Virus record (IMG/VR): IMGVR_UViG_3300020442_002772
Location: 1-42,443 of that record
Direction: 5' to 3' (one strand)
From: a virus
DNA: 42,443 nucleotides
In this document: positions 6,206 through 13,837 of the stretch, one piece after another
Layout: the number at the start of each line of letters is the position of its first letter
How positions within the stretch are numbered: position 1 is the first letter of the stretch
The notes under the pieces: generated by a model
Databases searched by the model: none
Told to the model about the DNA's origin: nothing
The model's input: only the letters and a program-made list of their open reading frames with translations
Position numbers and translations under genes: made by a program

Positions 6206-7563
6206 ACAACCCAGGTGATAATAGAATATCTAGTTCCATCAGTTACAGGCATGATTTCATGTGGATACATGAAATTAGATGGGAAAACTAATATATCACC
6301 AGCACCGAGTTTATATACCAATTCACGGTTGAATAGTGCGACTTCACCACCCTCATAACCATCATTCATTGACATAATGACAGTCAATGCTCTAGGTTGC
6401 TCCTTAAATGAATCACTATGCTGAATATAAAAGTCACCAACTTCATACTTCAACAGTTCATATCCACTGTCTTCTTGAATCTCCAATTCAAATTCTGGAT
6501 GCTGTTGTTGATACTGCTCAATAATATCTTTAACAACATCGAAGAGATGATTGTCAATCTCTCTCCTCTCTTGTTCATTCTCCTCTTCAATAACACCTTG
6601 ATCAGAGATAGGAATAAACTCACACTTTCTTGCTTGGGGATCATGCCCACTACCAGTTAGTGTCTGCTCCCAGTAATTAGTTGGTGCATATTCTTCTAGA
6701 AGTCTATCACAAAAATCTGGGTCAATAAACTCTTCACTATGCCAGATAAAATGTTCTAAACCTAAAGAACTTAGTTTCTTTACTTTTGTTTGAATTTCTG
6801 GTGTGTCCTTCTTCTTCAGGAACTTTTCGTACTTACTATTTGCTACAACGACATTATCAAAGTCTACAAAATCCTCATCTTCGTTGTCTTGACGAACAAT
6901 ATCTATCGATGGTTCTTCCTGTTCTCTATATTTTTTGGGAAGAATTGCTCTTGGATTTACATGTTCAAATCTACTTCTCATTGCTTCATACTCCTGCTTT
7001 AATGCGACATGATCTTCAATTGCTTCTGTGGGTATTTTATCAAAATATGTGCAACCATATAGTCCTCTACTTCTTACATAATGTAAAAAGACTTGTGCAT
7101 ATTGATCACCATCAAATTTAGTTCTCCAATGTGGAGCAACACAACCCAAGTATAACATAGCATCACCAGGATTTAAAGTGACGCATTTCTTTTCTTTTTC
7201 TGGTGTTTCAATCCAAATTGCCCATGGTTTATCACCACCAAGATGTACTGTCATTGATATTTCGCAAGCAGGACGATCTGTGTGCTTCTTAAGAACACTG
7301 TCTCGGTGATATATTCTAGAGTAAGTATATGTTGGTAGAACAGTTTCACCAATAAGTTCACTGACCTCACTAGTTTTGTTACAGAGTAACTCTACAGCAG
7401 GATGAAACATAAAACATGAGGCAGAATATGGTGCCTGCTCATCACCATCAAACTCGAATTGTGCATCTGTTATGATAAACTCTTGTTCTAATCTTTTAGC
7501 ATAATCTAGATCAATAAAACCAGGAACAACCATATAGTTGTTCTTCAATAATTCAAGTTTCAT
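6202..7563 (-). CDS. Two-domain 2OG/Fe(II) oxygenase
   Basis: A 453-residue fusion of two oxygenase domains. Domain 1 (about 1-175) has H94-T-D96 and H145 (P-H-W-R), but at the usual 2OG-anchoring Arg the sequence reads D-Q-Y-A-Q-V-F-L-H-Y-V, with no basic residue. Domain 2 (about 268-453) has a full set: H382-S-D384, H435 and R445 in D-G-T-R-Y-S-I-I-T-W. A charged linker (180-265) joins them. Domain 2 resembles prolyl-4-hydroxylase; domain 1 may use another anchor or be structural. It follows the coiled-coil gene by 6 bases and overlaps the next oxygenase gene by ATGA. Confidence 0.8.
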   Translation of the reverse strand: MKLELLKNNYMVVPGFIDLDYAKRLEQEFIITDAQFEFDGDEQAPYSASCFMFHPAVELLCNKTSEVSELIGETVLPTYTYSRIYHRDSVLKKHTDRPACEISMTVHLGGDKPWAIWIETPEKEKKCVTLNPGDAMLYLGCVAPHWRTKFDGDQYAQVFLHYVRSRGLYGCTYFDKIPTEAIEDHVALKQEYEAMRSRFEHVNPRAILPKKYREQEEPSIDIVRQDNEDEDFVDFDNVVVANSKYEKFLKKKDTPEIQTKVKKLSSLGLEHFIWHSEEFIDPDFCDRLLEEYAPTNYWEQTLTGSGHDPQARKCEFIPISDQGVIEEENEQERREIDNHLFDVVKDIIEQYQQQHPEFELEIQEDSGYELLKYEVGDFYIQHSDSFKEQPRALTVIMSMNDGYEGGEVALFNRELVYKLGAGDILVFPSNFMYPHEIMPVTDGTRYSIITWVV

Positions 7564-7569
7564 ATGTCA

Positions 7570-8916
7570 TCACTTATCGTTTTTGTCTAGAACCTCTTTC
7601 AGAGCAGCAAACCATTTAACTGCCTTATCTAGAGGCATTTCAGTTCCATCTCCTCTCTCTTCATCTGTGAGAGTAGTGTATAGTTTCTCTGGATCAATTT
7701 CATCCATCATTGACAAAATATCATTGACTGAATACTCTTGACCACCTTCAAGTTCTTTTCTTTCCAGACTTTCACTTGCAAGTTTAGTTAGTTCAGTAGG
7801 ATCAGTGTTTTCTGCCTTCTGTGCTTCAATGAGTTTTGCTCTTTGTGCCTCTCTATATTCTAGTTCTGCTCTTTCAAATTCTCTCTCTAGTGCATCATCA
7901 AGTTCATCATTTGTCTGCTCAATATCCATCTTCTTGAGAACTTCTTCATGAGATCTCATGATGATGTCCATCTCTTGATCAACTTGCTGCTTAAACTTCA
8001 ACTGCTCTTGTTCGTGATCGAGTTTCATTTTTTCTCTTTCACGATTGACTTCTTCTAATGCAAATTGTGCGTCACTCCATGCAACTTCAAGTCCTTGCTT
8101 TTGCATTTCAAGTTCAATCTTAGAAATTTCAAATTCCTCTTCCTCAAGAGCACGAACTTTTTCTTCCTGTGCTCTCTTAAGTTCCCTTTCTTGCTCGTCT
8201 TCAAGAACATTCTTCTCAAAAAGTTCTGCTTCTCTTTCCATCTTGTCACGTTCCATCTGAAGCAGTTCTTGATATTGCTTTCTCTCTTCAATAAATGCTT
8301 CCTTCTCTTTCTCAAAGTCATGGAAGAGTTCATCATACTTCTTAGCAAGTTCTAGAGACTTTTTCTCAAAGAATTCGTCTGCTTTCTGTGCCTCAAGTCC
8401 TGCTTTTTCTGATTCTCTTGCTGCCTTTTCTCTCTCAAGTTGAATCAATGCAGTTTGCTGATCATAAATTCTTGCTTGCTCTGCTTTAGATTGTGCATCA
8501 TAAAGTTCTTCTCTCTCTTCACGAAGTTCTTTATTTTGTTTCTGAAGATCCTCAATGATGACAAGTTGTGCTTCTTTCTCTAGTTTATCTAGATTCAATT
8601 CTTCAATTTGAGCAGCAAGATTTTCCTCTTCTGCTAGTGCAGCAGCAAGTTCTTTTTGCTCATAGAGTGTAAGGAAAGAATTGAAATAATCTAGGTATGG
8701 TTGAATAATAGTGTCAAATTCATCATCACCAAAAATCTTATTTGGTGCTGGTTCTTCACCAGGAATGTCCTCATATTCTAATTCACCTCTACCATCTCTC
8801 CACTGAATTGCATGGATAGTTTCATCATCAAAACCCCAAGGTGCATCATCCTCAAGATCAACAGTCTTACCATCTACGATAATTTTTTTATCTGCTGGGA
8901 TAATAGAAATTCTCAT
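7570..8916 (-). CDS. Long coiled-coil protein with conserved cyanophage N-domain
   Basis: A 448-residue protein. Residues 1-75 begin M-R-I-S-I-I-P-A-D-K-K and continue with a W-G-F-D-D and I-H-A-I-Q-W pattern that I associate with small cyanophage proteins encoded near tail-fibre genes. Residues about 80-375 are nearly all Glu, Lys, Gln, Arg, Leu and Ala in heptad-like spacing, a very long coiled coil. The last 70 residues are mixed. It overlaps the Cys-rich gene by ATGA and lies between collar fibres and oxygenases under a late promoter, so a structural, scaffold or fibre-assembly role is possible but not shown. Confidence 0.7.
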   Translation of the reverse strand: MRISIIPADKKIIVDGKTVDLEDDAPWGFDDETIHAIQWRDGRGELEYEDIPGEEPAPNKIFGDDEFDTIIQPYLDYFNSFLTLYEQKELAAALAEEENLAAQIEELNLDKLEKEAQLVIIEDLQKQNKELREEREELYDAQSKAEQARIYDQQTALIQLEREKAARESEKAGLEAQKADEFFEKKSLELAKKYDELFHDFEKEKEAFIEERKQYQELLQMERDKMEREAELFEKNVLEDEQERELKRAQEEKVRALEEEEFEISKIELEMQKQGLEVAWSDAQFALEEVNREREKMKLDHEQEQLKFKQQVDQEMDIIMRSHEEVLKKMDIEQTNDELDDALEREFERAELEYREAQRAKLIEAQKAENTDPTELTKLASESLERKELEGGQEYSVNDILSMMDEIDPEKLYTTLTDEERGDGTEMPLDKAVKWFAALKEVLDKNDK

Positions 8917-9299
8917 TGTTGCTCCTCGTCGGATTCGGGTAGTAAGTTTTCTTCTGTATTATCTATGCCTTCGATTTGTTCAATGTATTCGGAAACATTA
9001 ACACCTTGTGCTTCACACATATCAAGATACATGTTACCAACAGCATCTAACATATTCTGATTACTTTCATTTGCCTTCACCATTTCATTACGGAATGATT
9101 CAACAGCAGAACTGGTAGATCTTTGTTGTTGACTATTTTCGATCATCAACATTGGCATCCATTGTACTGCACAAGACCAATGATCTACTGGATTTCCAGT
9201 ATTAGGATCTTGTCCCATAATATGTGTATACCAAGCACACTTATGTTCAATACAATCTTTTTTAATAAGAGGACACCACTTGCCAGTTGCCTTAGTCAT
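8913..9299 (-). CDS. Cys-rich conserved phage protein, 128 aa
   Basis: Residues 9-43 contain four Cys (C9-x6-C16-x4-C21-x21-C43) together with conserved-looking W-C-P-L-I-K, I-E-H-K-C and D-H-W-S-C motifs. This N-terminal pattern occurs in small phage proteins that often precede a coiled-coil gene; it could bind zinc or an Fe-S cluster. The rest is helical (E-S-F-R-N-E-M-V-K-A-N-E) with an acidic tail. It is the first gene after the late promoter at 9319-9327 and overlaps the coiled-coil gene by 4 bases, so the two are probably partners. Confidence 0.7.
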   Translation of the reverse strand: MTKATGKWCPLIKKDCIEHKCAWYTHIMGQDPNTGNPVDHWSCAVQWMPMLMIENSQQQRSTSSAVESFRNEMVKANESNQNMLDAVGNMYLDMCEAQGVNVSEYIEQIEGIDNTEENLLPESDEEQQ

Positions 9300-9318
9300 A
9301 AAACGAAATTCAGTGTAT

Positions 9319-9327
9319 TATTTATTA
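9319..9327 (-). promoter_or_regulatory. T4-like late promoter TAATAAATA
   Basis: The minus strand reads CTATAATAAATAATACACTG, close to the T4 late -10 consensus TATAAATA, 20 bases before ATG 9299 and just after the stop of the Arg-rich collar fibre. It should give late expression of the Cys-rich, coiled-coil and oxygenase genes. Confidence 0.6.
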
Positions 9328-9332
9328 TAGCA

Positions 9333-10628
9333 TCAAATGCCGAATTTGGTTGCTGCATCATCAAGAGAACATAAGATTACATCAATATATTGTACTTGTA
9401 GTGGTGCTAATCCTGCTGACCATGATATTGGAGATCCAGCAAATGGATGAGTATGTCCTTGACCACCACCAGTTGGTGATGTTGCTGGTGCTTGAGTATT
9501 ACTATTTCTAATAGTACCACCAGGACTCAAAGTTCTTGTAGAGATTCTTACACTTGTAGTTGTTGGATACCTTTGTGGTGTACGATATGCTCTTGGTTGT
9601 CTGTAAGATGCAGGATTTCTTTGAGGAACTGATACTCTGAACGGAATATTCACTCGGAAAGAATTTCTCTGTCTGAATGAATATCTCACTCTGAATGTTC
9701 TTGGTTGCCTCTGTCTAAACTGTCTTCTTTGTCTACCAGATCTAGGTTGTCTAAAGTTACGAGGTTGACGGAAACTTCTTCTCTGTCTACCAGATCTAGG
9801 TTGTCTAACCTGTCTTCTTTGTCTGTAACCAGAGTTCCTAGGTTGTCTTCTATTTGCTCTTCTTGGGAATCTATCATTCCTTCTTCTTCGTCCACCTCTT
9901 CTTCTTGGTTCCCTATCATTATTTCTAACACCAGCACGGAAACTGAATGGAATTGGTCTCCTACTTCTTCCAGTATCAACACGGAAGTTAAATGGTGCTC
10001 TAGATCTTAATGGAACACGGAAAGGAACAGGAACTCTGAAGTTAAATGGATTTCTAGAACGAGTATCATATCTAACTCTAAAGTTCCTTGGTTGTCTAGA
10101 TCTAAGTGGAACTCTTTGTCTTCTTGGTTGTCTATAGTTACGGGGTTGTCTTACATTAGTTGGTTGTCTAAAGTTTACAGTAACCCTACTGTTTAGTGTG
10201 GTTCTTGTTGTTGATCTGACATTATATCCACGTGGTTGTCTATTGTCTGTTCTAAATGGTGATGATGATGCAGCAGATCTATAAGAATTAGGATTACTTC
10301 CAGTGTTATGAGTATGTGCAGGAATCTCTGCTGTTGTTAAAGTATGACTACCTACAGAACCTGAAATAGTTGCAGCTACAGGACCAGCAGCACCAGTAGA
10401 ATTAAAAGTACCAGAAACTGGAAGTGTTCCACTAGCAGAACCACCAGTATTAACATTATTATCTACAACTCTAAGAAATTTATCACTCTGACTGTTATCC
10501 TGTGTCCATCCAGTTGGTGCTGCCGACTGATAAAACACCATTACAGTGTTTTCAGGGACAATATCATAATAACTATCTAACTCAGTTCCATTACCAAATT
10601 CTAATCCATCTAATTGGAGAATTGCCAT
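9333..10628 (-). CDS. Tail collar-type fibre with Arg-rich RQPR insert
   Basis: A 431-residue protein. Residues 1-113 match its neighbour's N-terminus (phage tail-collar style: V-F-Y-Q-S-A-A-P-T-G-W, then H105-T-H107). Residues 362-431 match its C-terminus (A-P-A-T-S-P-T-G-G-G, H382-T-H384-P-F, V-Q-Y-I-D-V-I-L-C-S). HxH pairs of this kind bind metal at the tips of T4-type fibres. Between them lies an insert of about 250 residues (114-361) with some 75 Arg and no Lys or Cys, made of R-Q-P-R, R-N-F-R and P-F-R-V units. A GAGGTG site overlapping the upstream stop precedes ATG 10628. Probably a virion receptor-binding or decoration fibre. Confidence 0.75.
   Translation of the reverse strand: MAILQLDGLEFGNGTELDSYYDIVPENTVMVFYQSAAPTGWTQDNSQSDKFLRVVDNNVNTGGSASGTLPVSGTFNSTGAAGPVAATISGSVGSHTLTTAEIPAHTHNTGSNPNSYRSAASSSPFRTDNRQPRGYNVRSTTRTTLNSRVTVNFRQPTNVRQPRNYRQPRRQRVPLRSRQPRNFRVRYDTRSRNPFNFRVPVPFRVPLRSRAPFNFRVDTGRSRRPIPFSFRAGVRNNDREPRRRGGRRRRNDRFPRRANRRQPRNSGYRQRRQVRQPRSGRQRRSFRQPRNFRQPRSGRQRRQFRQRQPRTFRVRYSFRQRNSFRVNIPFRVSVPQRNPASYRQPRAYRTPQRYPTTTSVRISTRTLSPGGTIRNSNTQAPATSPTGGGQGHTHPFAGSPISWSAGLAPLQVQYIDVILCSLDDAATKFGI
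9462..9500 (-). repeat. 39-bp exact direct repeat, copy 1
   Basis: These 39 bases are identical to 10741-10779. They code for the segment just before the C-terminal HTH motif in each of the two collar fibres, while flanking DNA is more diverged. The pair is either recent duplication or a short recombination site. Confidence 0.75.
9546..10289 (-). repeat. Arg-Gln-Pro repeat region inside fibre gene
   Basis: This segment encodes the Arg-rich insert. The DNA is built from short in-frame units, many of the form AGACAACC (Arg-Gln-Pro), interleaved with units coding Phe-Arg-Val or Asn-Phe-Arg. They are degenerate repeats of 9 to 30 bases rather than one clean unit, the kind of region that can change length by slippage or unequal recombination. 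Confidence 0.7.
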
Positions 10629-10638
10629 GAATTACACC

Positions 10639-11181
10639 TCAACTAAAACTACAGAGGATAACATCAATGTATTGAACTCTAAGGTCAATAGTTCCAGAAT
10701 AAGGTGATGCTCCACCTGAAAATGGGTGAGTATGTGCTCCACCACCACCAGTTGGTGATGTTGCTGGTGCTTGAGTATTTACAGCACGTCCACCAATACC
10801 AGGAGAACCAGGACTTACATTAACAGAAGAACCTGCATTATGTGTATGACCAGGAATTTGCTGAACCGTAAGTGTGGTTGGTTGAACAGAACCAACAGCA
10901 TTTACAGTTCCACTAATTGGTCTAGCACTTGTTGGAAAAATTGTAGAGAATGGTTGTCCACCAGGACCATCAGTACCACCAGAACCAAAAGATCCAGAAG
11001 TTCCTGACGCAGCATTTACAACTCTAAGTGCTTTATTTGTGTGCGTATTAACTTGAGACCACCCATTTGGTGCAGATGCCTGATAAAATACTGCTACACT
11101 ACCTTGAGGAATAATTCCATATTTAGAATTGAGAATGGTATTATCACCGAATTGTATACCACTCGTCTGGAGAATAGACAT
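10639..11181 (-). CDS. Tail collar-type fibre protein, 180 aa
   Basis: A paralogue of the next gene without the Arg-rich insert. It starts M-S-I-L-Q-T-S-G-I-Q-F-G-D and has V-F-Y-Q-A-S-A-P-N-G-W near residue 31, H112-T-H114-N and H150-T-H152-P-F, and ends V-Q-Y-I-D-V-I-L-C-S. The HxH pairs suggest metal-stabilised trimers as in T4 gp12 and gp37 tips. Only about 35 residues separate the two HTH motifs here, against about 275 in the paralogue. It is the first gene after the late promoter at 11216-11223. Probably a virion fibre or collar component. Confidence 0.75.
   Translation of the reverse strand: MSILQTSGIQFGDNTILNSKYGIIPQGSVAVFYQASAPNGWSQVNTHTNKALRVVNAASGTSGSFGSGGTDGPGGQPFSTIFPTSARPISGTVNAVGSVQPTTLTVQQIPGHTHNAGSSVNVSPGSPGIGGRAVNTQAPATSPTGGGGAHTHPFSGGASPYSGTIDLRVQYIDVILCSFS
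10741..10779 (-). repeat. 39-bp exact direct repeat, copy 2
   Basis: Second copy of the repeat at 9462-9500, in the same orientation, 1279 bases away. It codes for the same T-Q-A-P-A-T-S-P-T-G-G-G region in the smaller collar fibre. Confidence 0.75.
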
Positions 11182-11215
11182 ATTATACCAATTACTAACA
11201 ACAGATAACGTGTAT

Positions 11216-11223
11216 TATTTATC
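11216..11223 (-). promoter_or_regulatory. T4-like late promoter GATAAATA
   Basis: Minus strand GGATAAATAATA overlaps the TAA stop of the 220-residue oxygenase gene, 34 bases before ATG 11181. It matches seven of eight positions of TATAAATA. Confidence 0.55.
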
Positions 11224-11881
11224 CAATATTAAATGCGATGGATATTCTTTCTTGATCACTAAAATGTGGTGTAACATAGTGACCAACCGTAGATGGCATT
11301 AAGTATAATCTACCAACCTCAGGTTTAATTGTAAATTCACACCAATTAGGAATATCAGCAAATGCACCATTATGATTTGATGGATCAGATCGAAGAATAG
11401 TTAAGTTTCCTTCATGTTCTTCAAGATCAGTGGGAATCATTGGATAGTAAATTCCAATGACTGTGCAACCAGGATGTGTGTGAAATACATTATATCCCAT
11501 GCCTTTGTTGATGTTTATCCACCAACCAATCTGATCGTCAGCAACTCTAGTTCCAGATCCACAATCTTCTAGCATATCATTTGTAAGATCAATCACATTT
11601 CTGGCAAGATTTTGAATAGCAGGTGTAACTCCTCTTCTAATTTGTGCTAATTCATACACTTGACTCTGCCAACCATCACCAAAGTTAGACTTTCTAACTC
11701 CATTGGGATATCGATCTTTTAGATCAAAACACTCATCAACAATTTCCTGATTGTCAAAATTTAATTTATAATCAAAGAATGGGGTGGTGAATAGTTCAAT
11801 TCTATCCCTCGTTGCTACATCTATGGGAACAAAATTGTCATCATTTGGATTTATATCAGGTCTAAACTTATGTTCTCCCAT
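11219..11881 (-). CDS. 2OG/Fe(II) oxygenase, HxH type (TIGR02466-like)
   Basis: A 220-residue protein with H134-T-H136-P-G, the His-x-His-x-Gly variant iron motif of the 2OG-FeII_5/TIGR02466 family. It also has G-H201-Y-V-T-P-H206 and R212 in E-R-I-S-I-A-F-N, the distal His and 2OG-anchoring Arg. The length is right for the family. The substrate is unknown. Its ATG overlaps the previous stop (TAATG). It is the last of four successive oxygenase genes, and its stop codon lies within the late promoter of the collar fibres. Confidence 0.8.
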   Translation of the reverse strand: MGEHKFRPDINPNDDNFVPIDVATRDRIELFTTPFFDYKLNFDNQEIVDECFDLKDRYPNGVRKSNFGDGWQSQVYELAQIRRGVTPAIQNLARNVIDLTNDMLEDCGSGTRVADDQIGWWININKGMGYNVFHTHPGCTVIGIYYPMIPTDLEEHEGNLTILRSDPSNHNGAFADIPNWCEFTIKPEVGRLYLMPSTVGHYVTPHFSDQERISIAFNIG

Positions 11882-12612
11882 TATTTTGGTGCCCTCGGAT
11901 TTTTGAAGAAAAATACTTGATTGATTCTAAACTCAGCATCACTATAATGATCTGCAAAATAATGTTTACCAGTTAGATCCATACTGTGATAGTAATATGA
12001 TCCTTCAAACATCACAAATCGATTGAACTTTGAACGAAATCTAACTACAATTTCCCATAGATTTTTAGGTGTCCATGGAATAGCATGTTCATCCCTTACA
12101 CCATCATTTTCATCCAAAGGTAATACTTCAGGATCATCAGTAATCAATGGTTTATATAAGTTTGTTCCTATCTCATCCTTCTTTGAGAGATAACAAATAC
12201 CATTATATCCTCCATCATGATGAGGCCACCAAAAATGACTATCGTATGGGTTTTCTTTAACTCTCGAAAATCTTGTGAAGTTAGTTACAATTTCATCATC
12301 CAAAGGATCTTGATTACAAATCCCAGAAACCTTATCATACAATGAGCATATGCCAGGATGCTTCATCATATGTCTACGATCTTCAAAGTATTTTGTGTTA
12401 AGTGTTCCTCTACCAAGTTCCCATTCTGGTCCTACTTTCCATAGTGGTGGTTCAATAGAAAGCAAGTAATTATACACATCATCAGGTCGTTTGTAAAAGT
12501 TATCCATCCAATAGATGTTGGATACTTTATCACCATCAACAAACTCAATGATGTTCATATTTGAGAAATCATTAGTCTCAAATAGTGTTGGATCTTTGCC
12601 TAAATCTCTCAT
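11881..12612 (-). CDS. 2OG/Fe(II) oxygenase-like protein (DUF6445-like)
   Basis: A 243-residue protein. W-W-P-H131-H-D133-G-G gives the HxD iron motif, H209 (Y-Y-H-S-M) the distal His, and R229 (F-R-I-N-Q-V-F-F-F) the 2OG anchor. The W-x-x-H-H-D-G-G pattern followed by G-T-N-L-Y recalls the DUF6445 family. It overlaps both neighbours, ATGA upstream and TAATG downstream, so the cluster is read as one message. The substrate is unknown; it could act on a protein, sugar or nucleotide. Confidence 0.7.
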   Translation of the reverse strand: MRDLGKDPTLFETNDFSNMNIIEFVDGDKVSNIYWMDNFYKRPDDVYNYLLSIEPPLWKVGPEWELGRGTLNTKYFEDRRHMMKHPGICSLYDKVSGICNQDPLDDEIVTNFTRFSRVKENPYDSHFWWPHHDGGYNGICYLSKKDEIGTNLYKPLITDDPEVLPLDENDGVRDEHAIPWTPKNLWEIVVRFRSKFNRFVMFEGSYYYHSMDLTGKHYFADHYSDAEFRINQVFFFKNPRAPK

Positions 12613-13172
12613 AAAAATATCTCTCCTATTTTCTTATCATCTAAACAAAAACCAAACACCCATAATATTCTAGGTTTATTACCCTCAGTTACTGTAACTT
12701 CATGATGAATCTCAGAAACCTGATAGATCAGAAGATCTGTAGCATCTAAGTCATTATATTCTACACCACCAATGATAGTATGTCCACCCCTATCTGCCTT
12801 CTGTGTGATGGCATTGAAGTGAACTGTTTTTGTATTTGGATAGTATGTAGGATCAATGTGTTCTTCTATTCTTCCACCAGAATATCCAATACCATTTACA
12901 ATCCCATGACTATATGATGGTGGACCTTTATATCCATCTAAGTCAAAGTAATTTATAATTCTTTGTCTGACAATGTGTGCAGCATGAGGATATTGTATAT
13001 CTGGAGCAACATCTTCGTTTGGAAACCGAGTTGTAAATCTTGTTCCAGGATTATCGGGATCCATGTTAGCATCTTCAAAGAACTCTTGATGACAATTATC
13101 AAGTGTCCACTGATTTAATTCTCTTACATTATCTTGAAACAAAAAGTTTCTAAGAACAAATGATTTAGACAT
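12609..13172 (-). CDS. 2OG/Fe(II) oxygenase, 187 aa
   Basis: From ATG 13172 the protein has 187 residues. H105-I-D107 (E-E-H-I-D-P-T-Y), H156 or H157 (E-I-H-H-E-V) and R168 (K-P-R-I-L-W-V-F-G-F) make a complete iron and 2OG site of prolyl-hydroxylase type. The open frame extends to 13241, but that would overlap the upstream gene by 77 bases; ATG 13172 overlaps it by only 8 and gives the family-like start. It overlaps the next gene by ATGA. The substrate is unknown. Confidence 0.8.
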   Translation of the reverse strand: MSKSFVLRNFLFQDNVRELNQWTLDNCHQEFFEDANMDPDNPGTRFTTRFPNEDVAPDIQYPHAAHIVRQRIINYFDLDGYKGPPSYSHGIVNGIGYSGGRIEEHIDPTYYPNTKTVHFNAITQKADRGGHTIIGGVEYNDLDATDLLIYQVSEIHHEVTVTEGNKPRILWVFGFCLDDKKIGEIFL

Positions 13173-13836
13173 CACTTGTAAAGTATTCACCAGGTCCTTG
13201 AGCATTTTCTTCTTCAAAAGAGAAACACTCATACTCTGCATTGATGTTAAATGATAGAATAATTCTATCTACATCACTCTGATTTGGTGCAGTATAGTGA
13301 AGAACATATGATGGGAAGAATATAATTGATCCTTCTCTAATTCCTGGTGGAATGATATTACATGTTTCAACATCTGCTAGGTTTGGATTTAGAAAGATGG
13401 TTGGTGTATGATGTTTGGGGTCAAATTGAATGAAACAAACCGCACTAAATCCTTGAGATCCATGATTGTGAACCTGATGAAACTTACTGGTTGATGCTTT
13501 CTCAAACCATGAAGTACAAACTTCAACACTACATTCAAATGTATCAGCAAGTGCCTCTAATTCTTCTTTGAAGATGTCCATGATGTCTTCATCATAGGTC
13601 TCTCCACTGTCATGATTATGATGATAGTCTGTCTCTACATCTAGACTGGTTTCACTTCCTGTTGCTACCTTAAATCTAGACTTATCTGCTTTTCTCTTCT
13701 CATACATCCTGAGAAGTTCTTCTTTCTTTCCTTCCCAATCCTCCACCTTAAGATGTAAAAGAGGAGTAGAGAACATTGGAATCAGATACTCTTCATTTCC
13801 CAGTGGTGCATCACCATAAATTGCAAAATTTGTCAT
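13165..13836 (-). CDS. 2OG/Fe(II) oxygenase, HxH type (TIGR02466-like)
   Basis: A 223-residue protein with H123-N-H125-G, distal H180 (Y-V-L-H-Y-T-A-P) and R191 (D-R-I-I-L-S-F-N), the same family as the 220-residue protein but well diverged. The N-terminus (I-P-M-F-S-T-P-L) is typical of the family. It is first in the run of four oxygenase genes, 1 base after the small basic protein gene. The C-terminal 25 residues are an acidic tail beyond the catalytic core. Confidence 0.8.
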   Translation of the reverse strand: MTNFAIYGDAPLGNEEYLIPMFSTPLLHLKVEDWEGKKEELLRMYEKRKADKSRFKVATGSETSLDVETDYHHNHDSGETYDEDIMDIFKEELEALADTFECSVEVCTSWFEKASTSKFHQVHNHGSQGFSAVCFIQFDPKHHTPTIFLNPNLADVETCNIIPPGIREGSIIFFPSYVLHYTAPNQSDVDRIILSFNINAEYECFSFEEENAQGPGEYFTSDV

Positions 13837-13837
13837 G

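Noticed and set aside
9546-10289. CRISPR array or diversity-generating retroelement
   Set aside because: The repeats are in-frame coding units of irregular length without spacers, and no reverse transcriptase or template repeat is seen in the window.
13173-13241. N-terminal extension of the 187-aa oxygenase
   Set aside because: It overlaps the upstream gene by 77 bases and lacks family similarity. ATG 13172 overlaps by only 8 bases and fits the domain start.
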